Below are positions 16,722 through 25,011 of a stretch of 64,000 nucleotides of DNA, in pieces. Under the pieces are notes generated by a model. That model was not told the origin of the DNA. It worked only from the letters and a program-made list of their open reading frames with translations, and searched no databases. The position numbers were made by a program, and so were the translations under genes. The stretch spans positions 1-64,000 of the forward strand of contig CAYTTV010000016.1 of assembly GCA_964440915.1 (NCBI GenBank). Direction: 5' to 3'. The number at the start of each line of letters is the position of its first letter. Position 1 is the stretch's first letter. This DNA comes from CAMPJM01 sp964440915 (GTDB taxonomy: Bacteria; Bacteroidota; Bacteroidia; Cytophagales; Cyclobacteriaceae).

Positions 16722-17453
16722 ATGCCCAACAATACTCCCAAGACAGTTTTAGTCCTAGGTGCCAATTCCGACGTAGCCAAGCAAGCCATAAAGCTATATG
16801 TAGAAAAAGGTTTCAACGTAATTGCTGCGTCCAGAAATACAGACGAGCTTTCTCAGTTTGTCGAGCGTTATTTGGAAAAGGAGCGGGTAGAGGTACGTTA
16901 TTTTGATGCCACTGCCTTTGAACGCCATTTGGAATTTTATTCTAACCTGCCCGTTAAACCTCATGTTGTGGTGTATGCTGCAGGTTTCTTGAAAACCAAC
17001 GAGGAAGCTATTGCCCATTGGGAGGACAGCTATCAAATGATGAATGTGAACTATTCCGGAGCAGTTTCTATCCTCAATATTATTGCCACGGATAAAGACA
17101 ATGCAAATTTGGAAAGGATTATAGGCATATCTTCGCTTTCTGGCGTAAGGGGAAGAAAGAGCAATTTTATTTATGGCAGTACCAAATCGGCTTTCACACA
17201 ATACTTAGCAGGGCTCAGACAGCATCTTTCAGAAAGGAACGTGACCGTAAATGTGGTAATATCCGGTTATATCCGTACCAAGATAAATGCTGGGCTGGAA
17301 CTTTCCGAATCGCTGATGCTGGAGCCCGAATACGTAGCAGAGAAGATCGTAAATGCTGGTAGTGGTTTTGCCATTGTACCAGGATTCAAATGGAAAATTA
17401 TCTATCAGATACTCAAAACGCTTCCAGAGAGCCTTGTGGCAAAACTGCCATAG
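16722..17453 (+). CDS. Short-chain dehydrogenase/reductase (SDR)
   Basis: 243 residues from ATG 16722. The frame is open upstream to a TTG at 16668, but that segment overlaps what looks like leader sequence. The Rossmann start VLVLGANSDVAKQAIKLY replaces the usual TGxxxGxG with GANSDVAK, a variant seen in some atypical SDRs. VVYAAGFLKTNEEA takes the place of NNAG, the catalytic Ser is in IGISSLSGVRG, and YGSTKSAF supplies Tyr and Lys. Substrate cannot be inferred. The gene stands alone between convergent and same-strand neighbours. Confidence 0.87.
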   Translation: MPNNTPKTVLVLGANSDVAKQAIKLYVEKGFNVIAASRNTDELSQFVERYLEKERVEVRYFDATAFERHLEFYSNLPVKPHVVVYAAGFLKTNEEAIAHWEDSYQMMNVNYSGAVSILNIIATDKDNANLERIIGISSLSGVRGRKSNFIYGSTKSAFTQYLAGLRQHLSERNVTVNVVISGYIRTKINAGLELSESLMLEPEYVAEKIVNAGSGFAIVPGFKWKIIYQILKTLPESLVAKLP

Positions 17454-17531
17454 TTTTTATGGGGAACACAAGATGGCTGACATCAGGTCCGTTTCAGGAA
17501 TTTCCTTAAATTTGTAATTTCATTATCTCAT

Positions 17532-17675
17532 ATGTCAAAGAACAAGAAAATATTCCTACTCTTCTGCCTTGTTTTCTTTCTAATTATAGCTTGGATAGCT
17601 TATGACATTGCTTCCCGCACAACATTCCCAGGGTCGAAGCCAAACGATACGATTGAACAAGAGACTACTCCCTAA
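17532..17675 (+). CDS. Small membrane protein, 47 residues
   Basis: ATG 17532 opens a 47-residue frame: MSKNKKIFLLFCLVFFLII, then AWIAYDIASRTTFPGSKPN and an acidic end. It has a short basic start, one strong hydrophobic helix (about residues 7-24) and a polar tail with TTFPGSKP. I recall comparable small single-helix proteins with a conserved T-x-FPW/G-x-K tail in Bacteroidota, none with a known function. The stop overlaps the stop of the convergent pncA gene by three bases (17673-17675 against 17672-17674). The composition is clearly protein-like, so I believe it is real. Confidence 0.6.
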   Translation: MSKNKKIFLLFCLVFFLIIAWIAYDIASRTTFPGSKPNDTIEQETTP

Positions 17676-18280
17676 TGGATTTGAGTGCTTGAAATAATCT
17701 TGCCCCCGGCTTTTAGGAACTGCTCTTTGTTCCTGCTAAAGTTTTCTTGGTCGATGGGGTAGGTGGCATCTTCTATCAAATACGTGGAGAACTGTTTTGA
17801 CAATGCATCCATGCCTGAGAAGTAAACACAATAATCGCCTGCCAACCCAGTAAGATAAACCTCGGTGATGCTTTTCCCATTTAAGTAATCGGCTAGCCCG
17901 GTAGATTTTAATTTTCCATTGTCATAAAAACCGCTGTAGCTATCAATAGCAGGATCCATTCCTTTGCGGAAGATGGCCTCTACTTTATTCATGTTGAGGT
18001 CCTTGGAAAAATCAGCTCCTGCAGTTCCCTGCACACAATGGTCTGGCCACAGGACTTGCTCTAGTCCTTGGAGCGAAATAGTGTCAAAGACGCTCTTGCC
18101 ATCATGATTTGAAGCAAAACTTTTGTGATCCTGAGGGTGCCAATCTTGTGTAGCCACGATAAGGTCGAAATGGCCTTGGATTTTATTGACGATGGGAATG
18201 ATTTTGTCTCCATTGGGAACGGCCAATGCACCGCCTGGTAGAAAATCGTTTTGTATATCAATCAGTAGTAAAGCTTTCAT
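17672..18280 (-). CDS. pncA: Nicotinamidase / pyrazinamidase
   Basis: 202 residues. It hydrolyses nicotinamide to nicotinate and ammonia in NAD salvage. The catalytic triad is visible as Asp8 (LLLIDIQNDF), Lys106 (IFRKGMDP) and Cys151 (GLAGDYCVYFS). Metal ligands Asp46 and His48 (TQDWHPQDH) and His81 (WPDHCVQGT) are all present, so the enzyme looks fully active. It lies 47 bp downstream of pncB, which uses its product, so the two form a salvage operon. Length is standard. Confidence 0.96.
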   Translation of the reverse strand: MKALLLIDIQNDFLPGGALAVPNGDKIIPIVNKIQGHFDLIVATQDWHPQDHKSFASNHDGKSVFDTISLQGLEQVLWPDHCVQGTAGADFSKDLNMNKVEAIFRKGMDPAIDSYSGFYDNGKLKSTGLADYLNGKSITEVYLTGLAGDYCVYFSGMDALSKQFSTYLIEDATYPIDQENFSRNKEQFLKAGGKIISSTQIH

Positions 18281-18327
18281 TTTTAGATGTTAAAAGTGTG
18301 TGGTATTGAATAACAAGAGTGCCAGCA

Positions 18328-19755
18328 TTAAAACTCATTTTCATGGTTTTTCCTATACTTCGTTCTCAGTTCTTCCCGTAGTGCAAGCAATTTACTACTA
18401 ATGCCCACCTTGTATATGTGCGGGAATTGAAATCGCTTGTATTCTTCGGGAAGCTGGGCTAATCTTTTTTGGGCATAAGCAGCAATCTCTTTCAAAGACT
18501 GATTGGGAATTAGCGGTTTGCCATCCTCCATTACTTTTTGCAACAAGGGCTCTTGGTCATACCCTTTAAGGGAAAGGGATTTGCCCATTTCAAATGGGTG
18601 ATGCATCCTATCCACTTTCTCCTCTTCGTGGAGTGTTACTACATCGGCTCCATAAAAGTTGCTTTCTTTATCCAATAGCCTATAAACTTGCTTTATACCC
18701 GGTAAAGTTACTTTTTGAAGATTTTCAGAGATTTTTAGCCTTGGCATACCTTCCGATGAGGCTAATTTGAAAACGCCGTCCAATGCTGCATCTGGTTCGC
18801 CTGTAACCAGATTAGTACCGACGCCAAACACGTCTATAGGAGCATTTTGGTCTAACAAACTCTTGATCAAATACTCGTCTAGTTGGTTGGAAGCTACAAT
18901 TTTTACATTGTGCAGGCCGGCCTCATCCATCATTTTACGTGCTTGCTTAGCGAGGTAGGCCAGGTCTCCGCTATCCAATCGTATTGCTTGCAGTTGTTCG
19001 CCTCGAGCTTCCATTTCTTTGGCAACTTTAATAGCATTGGGTACCCCGCTTCTTAAAGTATCGTAAGTGTCTACCAGAAGAACGCTATTTTTAGGCCTGG
19101 CTTCGGCAAATTTACGGAAAGCCTCCAGTTCTGATTCATGACTAACAATAAACGAATGCGCCATTGTGCCTTCTATGGGAATGTTGTAATACTGTCCTGC
19201 ATAAACATTGGAAGTAGAGTCGAAACCTCCTACTATAGCAGCTCTTGATGCCCAGATGGCACCAAGTCCCTGAGCCCTTCGCAGGCCAAATTCGCTTAGG
19301 ATTCTGTCTCCTGCTACGGCGCGCATTCGAGATGCTTTGGTGGCGATCAAAGACTCGAAATTTAACATGTTCAGGAGCAGTGTTTCAGCCAGTTGTACTT
19401 CCATCAGCTTTCCTTCTATTCTCAACACTGGTCGGTTGGGAAAAATGACATCGCCTTCTTGGGAAGAATAAATAGTTCCTCTGAACTGGAAGCCCTTTAA
19501 ATACTCAAGGAATTTTGGTGCGAAACCTTGGTGTGCAAGGAATGTAATGTCATCTTGGGAGAAGCGCAGTTCTTCTAATGCGCTCATTACATTTTGCAAT
19601 CCAGAGAACAACACATAGCCTCCGTTGTAGGGGTTTCTTCTAAAAAAATAATCGAAACAAGCCGAAACATCTTGTTTGCCTTCCATGAAATAGGCCTGGC
19701 TCATGGCAATTTGATATAAGTCGGTGTAATTGCCGGTAAGTTGAAAGTTCAGCAT
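18328..19755 (-). CDS. pncB: Nicotinate phosphoribosyltransferase
   Basis: 475 residues. It converts nicotinate and PRPP to nicotinate mononucleotide, using ATP. Conserved blocks include LTGNYTDLYQIAMSQAYF, AVAGDRILSEFGLRRAQG, SNVYAGQYYNIPIEGTMAHSFI (with the His that is phosphorylated in characterised enzymes), LLVDTYDTLRSGVPNA, IRLDSGDLAYLAKQARKM and VFGVGTNLVTG. Transcribed ahead of pncA. Upstream lies a 320-bp region with no gene but with the structured element at 19922-20010. Assignment is firm. Confidence 0.96.
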   Translation of the reverse strand: MLNFQLTGNYTDLYQIAMSQAYFMEGKQDVSACFDYFFRRNPYNGGYVLFSGLQNVMSALEELRFSQDDITFLAHQGFAPKFLEYLKGFQFRGTIYSSQEGDVIFPNRPVLRIEGKLMEVQLAETLLLNMLNFESLIATKASRMRAVAGDRILSEFGLRRAQGLGAIWASRAAIVGGFDSTSNVYAGQYYNIPIEGTMAHSFIVSHESELEAFRKFAEARPKNSVLLVDTYDTLRSGVPNAIKVAKEMEARGEQLQAIRLDSGDLAYLAKQARKMMDEAGLHNVKIVASNQLDEYLIKSLLDQNAPIDVFGVGTNLVTGEPDAALDGVFKLASSEGMPRLKISENLQKVTLPGIKQVYRLLDKESNFYGADVVTLHEEEKVDRMHHPFEMGKSLSLKGYDQEPLLQKVMEDGKPLIPNQSLKEIAAYAQKRLAQLPEEYKRFQFPHIYKVGISSKLLALREELRTKYRKNHENEF

Positions 19756-19921
19756 AATGGAAATTTGGTTTAAAAATTATGTAGTGAAATGCAGTTGGCT
19801 CTTTATGCTGCACTATTCATTAAATATAGTCAATAACAAAGAATGGAGAGAAGTGAACCACGGTTTAATATCTTAAAATTACGATAAATGTTGACATTGC
19901 ACGCTGCTATGCACAAACGTA

Positions 19922-20010
19922 GGAGCGCCCCTGATGGCAGCGGTTACCCCGCCAAGGGAAGGTTTGAGCGTGGTGCGGAGTAGTAGCGGACAGCAGGAAG
20001 AGGCGCCCAA
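19922..20010 (-). ncRNA. Structured GC-rich intergenic element, candidate RNA or repeat
   Basis: Read on the minus strand, the element opens with TTGGGCGCC (20010-20002) and closes with GGCGCTCC (19929-19922). The ends pair as GGGCGCC with GGCGCTC, six Watson-Crick pairs and one G-U. Inside are two related boxes, TCCGCTACTACTC (19990-19978) and ACCGCTGCCATCA (19944-19932), around a central segment ending CCTTCCCTTGGCGGGG. It is far more GC-rich than its surroundings. From memory, many Bacteroidota genomes carry an unannotated element with the same order: GGGCG, then GGGCTNTCCGCTNCNATC, a hairpin, then CCGCTNCNATCCCTNACGC. It sits just beyond the pgi terminator. A 61-codon frame crosses it but is not protein-like. 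The function is unknown to me. Confidence 0.55.
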
Positions 20011-20053
20011 TAAAAATAAAAAAGGACCCCCGAAGACTTGCTTCGTGGGTTCC
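20011..20053 (-). terminator. Rho-independent terminator of pgi
   Basis: On the minus strand GGAACCCACGAAG (20053-20041) pairs with CTTCGGGGGTCC (20035-20024) with small mismatches, then a T-rich run (TTTTTTATTTTTA, 20023-20011). It lies 23 bases after the pgi stop. Confidence 0.88.
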
Positions 20054-20075
20054 TTGCGACTCATGTGAATATAAC

Positions 20076-21731
20076 CTACCCTTTTCTAAAGGATTTGTAT
20101 TGATTGATAAGGCCGTTTGTGGAGCTGTCGTGCGTGCTTACCAAACTGTCATCTTCTAGCTCTGGCAAGATCTTCTTGGCCAGTTGTTTTCCGAGCTCTA
20201 CGCCCCATTGGTCGAAGCTGTAAATGTTCCAGATGACGCCCTGTGCAAATATTTTGTGCTCGTACATGGCGATGAGGCTGCCGAGTGTGCGAGGATCGAG
20301 TTTTTTGAATAGGATAGAGTTGGTAGGTCTATTGCCATCAAACACCTTGAATGGCTTTAACGCCTCGATTTCCTTCTGATTTTTGATTTCCTTTTGCAGT
20401 TCTGCCGTTACCTCTTCTTCCGATTTGCCGTTCATAAGTGCTTCGGTCTGAGCAAAGAAATTGGCAAGCAGCTTGGGGTGATGATCGCTAATAGGGTTGT
20501 GGCTGATAGCAGGTGCGAGGAAGTCGCAAGGGATCAGTTTGGTGCCCTGATGGATTAACTGATAGAACGCATGCTGGCCATTTGTGCCAGGCTCTCCCCA
20601 GATGATAGGGCCAGTTTGGTAATTGACAGCCTTTCCATTTCTGTCGACAGACTTGCCATTGCTTTCCATGTCGCCTTGCTGAAAATATGCTGCAAATCGA
20701 TGCATGTACTGGTCGTAGGGTAGCAGGGCTTGCGAGTCGGCCCCAAAAAAGTTGTTGTACCAAACGCCCAATACAGCGAGGATGACGGGTATGTTCTTTT
20801 CGAAAGGTTGGGTTTCGAAGTGGTTGTCCATGGCATGGGCACCTTCTAGTATTGCCTTGAAATTGTCGAACCCTATGGTACAGGCAATGGAGAGCCCGAT
20901 GGCAGACCATAGTGAGTAGCGTCCTCCGACCCAATCCCAGAATTCGAACATGTTCTGTGTGTCGATACCGAACGCCGCTACTGCTGTGGCATTGGTAGAG
21001 ATGGCAACAAAGTGTCTCTTGATGTGGGCTTCGTCTTTGGCATGATCCAAAAACCATTGGCGTGCAGAGTGCGCATTGGTCATGGTCTCCTGCGTAGTGA
21101 AGGTCTTGGAAGCAATCATAAAGAGCGTCTGCTCCGGATCCAAACCTTTTAGGGTTTCTGCAATGTGCGTGCCGTCTACGTTGGAGACAAAGTGACTTGT
21201 GATATTGCTTTTTTTATAAGGTTTCAAAGCTTCTGTGACCATGACAGGGCCAAGGTCGGAGCCGCCAATGCCAATATTGACGATAGTGGTGATGGGCTTG
21301 CCAGTATATCCTTTCCAATCCCCATTGATGATGGCATTTGAAAATGTTTCCATCTGGGCAAGTACCTTATTGACGTCTGGCATCACATCTTTGCCCTCTA
21401 CGTACACAGGCTTGTTGGAGCGATTTCTCAGAGCCACATGAAGGACGGGGCGCTTTTCGGTAAAATTGATTGTGTCTCCACCAAACATGGCAGCGATGGC
21501 CTCTTTTAATCCACAAGACGAAGCCAAAGAAAGCAAGAGGCTTAATGTTTCCTCATTTATCCTGTTTTTTGAATAGTCCAGCAGGATGTCTTCAAATTGG
21601 GTGCTGAACTTTTCGAAGCGCTTGGGGTCTTCTTTGAATAGCGCTCTGATATGCGTTTTGCTGATCTCTTGAAAATGACTTTCTAATTTATCCCAAGCGG
21701 CAGTGTTGGTAGGGTTGATGGTTGGAAACAT
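20076..21731 (-). CDS. pgi: Glucose-6-phosphate isomerase
   Basis: 551 residues, the long bacterial form. It interconverts glucose-6-phosphate and fructose-6-phosphate. Conserved blocks are VNIGIGGSDLGPVMVTEALKPY, IASKTFTTQETMTNAHSARQWF, FEFWDWVGGRYSLWSAIGLSI, FGADSQALLPYDQYMHRFAAY, DMESNGKSVDRNGKAV (with the catalytic Glu), PGTNGQHAFYQLIHQGTKLIPCDF and GVIWNIYSFDQWGVELGKQL. Monocistronic: a strong terminator follows and the upstream neighbour cysM is 136 bp away. Two long frames overlapping it in other registers are shadows. Confidence 0.97.
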   Translation of the reverse strand: MFPTINPTNTAAWDKLESHFQEISKTHIRALFKEDPKRFEKFSTQFEDILLDYSKNRINEETLSLLLSLASSCGLKEAIAAMFGGDTINFTEKRPVLHVALRNRSNKPVYVEGKDVMPDVNKVLAQMETFSNAIINGDWKGYTGKPITTIVNIGIGGSDLGPVMVTEALKPYKKSNITSHFVSNVDGTHIAETLKGLDPEQTLFMIASKTFTTQETMTNAHSARQWFLDHAKDEAHIKRHFVAISTNATAVAAFGIDTQNMFEFWDWVGGRYSLWSAIGLSIACTIGFDNFKAILEGAHAMDNHFETQPFEKNIPVILAVLGVWYNNFFGADSQALLPYDQYMHRFAAYFQQGDMESNGKSVDRNGKAVNYQTGPIIWGEPGTNGQHAFYQLIHQGTKLIPCDFLAPAISHNPISDHHPKLLANFFAQTEALMNGKSEEEVTAELQKEIKNQKEIEALKPFKVFDGNRPTNSILFKKLDPRTLGSLIAMYEHKIFAQGVIWNIYSFDQWGVELGKQLAKKILPELEDDSLVSTHDSSTNGLINQYKSFRKG

Positions 21732-21867
21732 ACTATTTTGTATTAAAAGTTAATTTGGTAGCGAATATAGGAAACGCTAAAAGTTTAATAAAATAATGTG
21801 AAAGGTTTTCGTTAGATGATTTACATCATAGAGCTTTTTGAGGCTCCGCTCATTATTACGCTTCCAT

Positions 21868-22746
21868 TTATTCAAAAAGGCTAGAACTCATGTAGCGGTC
21901 GCCTTGGTCGCAAACGATAAATACTATTGTGCCAGAATCGATCGTCTTGCTTACTTCTACAGCAGCATGCAATGCGCCGCCGCTGCTCATGCCCGCTAAA
22001 ATACCTTCTTCACGCGCCAACCTCCGGGTCATGTTTACGGCATCTTCTTCGCTTACATCAATGATCGTGTCCACTTTAGTACTGTCGAATATCTTAGGCA
22101 AAAATTCTGGTGACCACCGTCTGATGCCTGGTATGCAGGCTTGGTCGGAGGGTTGTGTGCCCACGATGGTGATGTTGGCGTTCTGTTCTTTTAAATAAGA
22201 AGAGACGCCCATGATGGTGCCGGTCGTGCCCATGGCAGATACAAAATGCGTGATTTCACCATTCGTTGCTTCCCATATTTCTGGACCAGTGGTAAGATAA
22301 TGCGCTCGGCTATTGTCGGCATTGGCAAATTGGTTGAGCATAAAATACCCTTCTTCAGTAGCCATTTTTTCTGCCAGTTCACGAGAATATTCTATTGATT
22401 TGTAGGCAGGAGTAAGGATAAGCTCAGCGCCATATGCCCTCATTGTTTTAATACGTTCTTGCGTGGCATTTTCGGGCATGACCAAAGTCATTTTTACGTT
22501 CATGATCTGGGCAATCATGGCCAATGCAATTCCCGTATTGCCACTTGTCGCCTCTACCAGTCTGTCACCACTTTTGATGTCGCCACGCTCTATGGCACTC
22601 TTAATCATGAAATAGGCTGCACGGTCTTTTACACTGCCACCAGGATTTTGACCCTCTAGTTTCCCGTATATTTTAACGTTTTTATTGGTTGGAATATGCT
22701 GTAACTCAACCAAAGGTGTATTCCCAATCAGATCAAACAGTTTCAT
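21868..22746 (-). CDS. cysM: Cysteine synthase (CysM type)
   Basis: 292 residues. A PLP enzyme that joins O-acetylserine and sulfide (or thiosulfate in true CysM) to give cysteine. The PLP lysine is Lys40 in NPGGSVKDRAA, the phosphate/substrate loop is EATSGNTGIALAMIAQ, and the glycine-rich PLP phosphate loop is SAMGTTGTIMGVS. Length near 290 and lack of the longer C terminus favour the CysM subgroup over CysK. The start overlaps the end of cysE by four bases (ATGA), so translation is probably coupled. Confidence 0.93.
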   Translation of the reverse strand: MKLFDLIGNTPLVELQHIPTNKNVKIYGKLEGQNPGGSVKDRAAYFMIKSAIERGDIKSGDRLVEATSGNTGIALAMIAQIMNVKMTLVMPENATQERIKTMRAYGAELILTPAYKSIEYSRELAEKMATEEGYFMLNQFANADNSRAHYLTTGPEIWEATNGEITHFVSAMGTTGTIMGVSSYLKEQNANITIVGTQPSDQACIPGIRRWSPEFLPKIFDSTKVDTIIDVSEEDAVNMTRRLAREEGILAGMSSGGALHAAVEVSKTIDSGTIVFIVCDQGDRYMSSSLFE

Positions 22747-23582
22747 AAATGCTCTTTGTAAATTACTAAATCGATTTCTCCAGAATCCTCATTGTACATT
22801 TTTGCCTGATAGTAGATTTTGGTGTAGGGCGCCACACTTTTGGTGATCCATACATTTCCCCCAATCGTACTATCGTGGCCAATGACTGTTTCGCCTCCTA
22901 GTATGGTAGCACCCGCATATACGACGACATTATCTTCGATGGTTGGATGTCGTTTCTTTTCCGCATCTTCTTTGTTTACGCTCAGTGCGCCGAGGGTAAC
23001 ACCTTGGTACAATTTTACATGGTCACCAATTTCGGCTGTTTCACCGATGACGACCCCAGTGCCATGGTCGATACAGAAATGGTTGCCGATTTTTGCTCCC
23101 GGATGAATATCAATGCCCGTTTTGCTATGAGCATGTTCGGTGATCATTCGTGGAATTACCTTTACAGCAGACTTATGTAGTTGGTGCGCAACTCTATATG
23201 CAGCAATGGCATAGAATCCTGGATATGTCCTGATGACTTCATTCTCGCTTTTGGCGGCGGGGTCTCCTGAGTACATGGCAGTTACATCCTGTAACAGTTG
23301 TAAATGCATGTTTGGGATGTTGTCAAAGAAAGCGTCCACTACTTTTTCCCAGTCGATGGCCTCTTCGTTTGGACTCTTGTGTAAGACCTGACCCAATTGA
23401 AGTTTCAATTCGTCAAGATGCAAGGATAACTCACCTACAGACCCAAATGATTTTTTTGCATATGGTGGAAATAAAGTTCCCAAAAGCTCTACGAAAAACC
23501 CTGCTACACGTTCAGCGGAAGGGCAATCGGGACACTTTTGATGGGCTATATATAAATTATTCAGAAAGTCTTTATTCATCAT
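22743..23582 (-). CDS. cysE: Serine O-acetyltransferase
   Basis: 279 residues. It makes O-acetylserine from serine and acetyl-CoA, the substrate of the downstream cysM product. An N-terminal helical domain is followed by the catalytic part YRVAHQLHKSAVKVIPRMI, EHAHSKTGIDIHPGAKIGNHFCIDHGTGVVIGETAEIGDHV and the hexapeptide left-handed beta helix KLYQGVTLGALS, PTIEDNVVVYAGATILGG. His and Asp of the DHGTG motif are the usual catalytic residues. The longer N terminus resembles the EpsC-like or plant-like subgroup. A linear cysE-cysM operon with a four-base overlap is visible. Confidence 0.94.
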   Translation of the reverse strand: MMNKDFLNNLYIAHQKCPDCPSAERVAGFFVELLGTLFPPYAKKSFGSVGELSLHLDELKLQLGQVLHKSPNEEAIDWEKVVDAFFDNIPNMHLQLLQDVTAMYSGDPAAKSENEVIRTYPGFYAIAAYRVAHQLHKSAVKVIPRMITEHAHSKTGIDIHPGAKIGNHFCIDHGTGVVIGETAEIGDHVKLYQGVTLGALSVNKEDAEKKRHPTIEDNVVVYAGATILGGETVIGHDSTIGGNVWITKSVAPYTKIYYQAKMYNEDSGEIDLVIYKEHL

Positions 23583-23730
23583 TATGGTAGAAGCTCTTTG
23601 CTATATCTATACAGTATACGAAGAAGACGCCTTATAGGTCGACTGTTCAAAATTAAATCAGAAGGTTGGGATTTCCTATTCGTTGCTATGCTGAATGCAT
23701 TGCTACTGGTTTTGCCAGGCGTATAAAGAA

Positions 23731-23765
23731 AAAGGTGTTCAATACAGCGGTATTGAACACCTTTT
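23731..23765. terminator. Bidirectional-looking terminator after the cyclophilin gene
   Basis: AAAGGTGTTCAATAC (23731-23745) and GTATTGAACACCTTT (23750-23764) form a perfect 15-bp stem with a 4-base loop. On the minus strand it is followed by TTCTTTAT, and it begins 18 bases after the stop of the gene at 23783, so it terminates that gene. Confidence 0.88.
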
Positions 23766-23782
23766 GTGCTGTGGCAAGGCTT

Positions 23783-24220
23783 TTATTCGTTGATGACAAC
23801 CTTGTCCATCACATCACCTTGCTTGATATCATCGATAACCTCAAGCCCTTCATATACCCTTCCAAATACAGTGTGATTTCTATCCAGGTGAGCAGTGTTG
23901 TCACGGCTATGACAAATGAAAAACTGCGATCCACCCGTGTTTCTTCCTGCATGTGCCATAGAAAGCACGCCTCTATCATGGAATTGATTATCGCCCTCCA
24001 GTTCACAATTGATGGTGTATCCAGGCCCACCAGCACCGGTGCCATTAGGACATCCACCCTGAATTACGAAGTTTGGGATTACTCTATGAAAAGTCAGACC
24101 ATCATAAAACCCTTTTTTTGCTAAGTCAATGAAATTTTTCACTGTGCCAGGAGCATCCTTCTCGAAGAACTCAATTTTCATCACACCTTTTTTGGTGTGA
24201 ATTTCTGCAGTCTTACCCAT
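23783..24220 (-). CDS. Peptidyl-prolyl cis-trans isomerase, cyclophilin type
   Basis: 145 residues from ATG 24220. The frame extends upstream to 24304, but a TATATTTG promoter box lies at 24255-24248 inside that extension and MGKTAEIHTKKG matches cyclophilin starts. It catalyses proline isomerisation during protein folding. Key residues are visible in TFHRVIPNFVIQGGCP (catalytic Arg), LSMAHAGRNTGGSQFFICH and VFGRVYEGLEVID. No signal peptide, so it is probably cytoplasmic. It is divergent from the exonuclease gene at 24322. Confidence 0.94.
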   Translation of the reverse strand: MGKTAEIHTKKGVMKIEFFEKDAPGTVKNFIDLAKKGFYDGLTFHRVIPNFVIQGGCPNGTGAGGPGYTINCELEGDNQFHDRGVLSMAHAGRNTGGSQFFICHSRDNTAHLDRNHTVFGRVYEGLEVIDDIKQGDVMDKVVINE

Positions 24221-24247
24221 TTTATTATTTAGTATGTTTGAAAAAGG

Positions 24248-24255
24248 CAAATATA
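24248..24255 (-). promoter_or_regulatory. -7 promoter box of the cyclophilin gene
   Basis: TATATTTG on the minus strand is an exact match to the TAnnTTTG box of Bacteroidota and ends 27 bases before ATG 24220. No clear -33 TTG is present. It supports the shorter start of the cyclophilin. Confidence 0.5.
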
Positions 24256-24321
24256 GTTGTATTCTTGATGGCTTGCTGCCTAATGACATGAAAAAGGATT
24301 GCATTTTATTATGTATTTGAC

Positions 24322-25011
24322 ATGAATGATTTTATCATGTTTATCGACACAGAAACTTCAGGCTTGCCCAAGAACTGGGACAATCCAAACGAAGACTGGC
24401 CATATGTAATCCAATTGTCCTGGATCATCTATAGCAAACATGGAAAGCTCATAAAAGAAGCGGATCATTATATTTATGATGAGCGCATTGTCATAGACCC
24501 GCAATCGGAAAAAATCCACCATATTACCAAAGCCATGTTGGAGGAAAAGGGAGAGAAGCGGCTTAAGGTATTAAAGCAGCTTTTACGGGATTTGCGACAA
24601 TATAATCCGCTTGTGGTGGGCCATTTGATAGAGTTTGATAAACAAATGCTCTCGGTGGCACTTCAAAGGGCCGGTCTTAAGAACACGCTCGATCAGTACC
24701 CAGCCTACTGCACTATGAAGACTAACGCACATTATATGCGGCTCACCAATCACCTTTACCCTAAGCTTAATGAACTTTATTGGTCATTGTTTGGGCAAAA
24801 TATGCCGGACCAGCACAATGCGCTCTCTGATTGTAGGGCTACAGCAGCCTGTTTTTTTGAATTGGTGAAAAGAGAAGAAGTTACCGAAGAGTCCATTAAA
24901 AGACAGCAGCAACAAGAGAAAAGGAAGGCAGCAAAAAAAAGGACGGGGTGTAGCTTATCTGTTTTACTCTGTATTACTTTAGCCTTTGTTCTTATATTTT
25001 ATATATGGTAA
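24322..25011 (+). CDS. DnaQ-like 3'-5' exonuclease with C-terminal membrane anchor
   Basis: 229 residues. The DEDDh exonuclease core is complete: Asp9 and Glu11 (FIDTETSG), Asp106 (GHLIEFDKQML), His165 and Asp170 (DQHNALSDCRAT). It should remove nucleotides from a 3' end of DNA or RNA. After residue 185 a charged Gln/Lys/Arg-rich linker (RQQQQEKRKAAKKR) leads to a hydrophobic segment of about 18 residues ending in TLAFVLIFYIW, a probable tail anchor. The stop overlaps the start of the CBS/DUF294 gene by 7 bp, so the two are translationally coupled. In other bacteria such exonucleases are also found next to DUF294 proteins. Confidence 0.9.
   Translation: MNDFIMFIDTETSGLPKNWDNPNEDWPYVIQLSWIIYSKHGKLIKEADHYIYDERIVIDPQSEKIHHITKAMLEEKGEKRLKVLKQLLRDLRQYNPLVVGHLIEFDKQMLSVALQRAGLKNTLDQYPAYCTMKTNAHYMRLTNHLYPKLNELYWSLFGQNMPDQHNALSDCRATAACFFELVKREEVTEESIKRQQQQEKRKAAKKRTGCSLSVLLCITLAFVLIFYIW

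Noticed and set aside
19879..20064. 61-codon minus-strand frame over the structured element and pgi terminator
   Set aside because: The frame covers a terminator hairpin and paired boxes. Its product (LLLRTTLKPSLGG) is of the kind produced by mistaken translation of this intergenic element.
20488..21057. 189-codon frame inside pgi on the same strand
   Set aside because: It is an out-of-register reading of a strongly conserved pgi and its product is rich in His, Arg and Cys without any domain.
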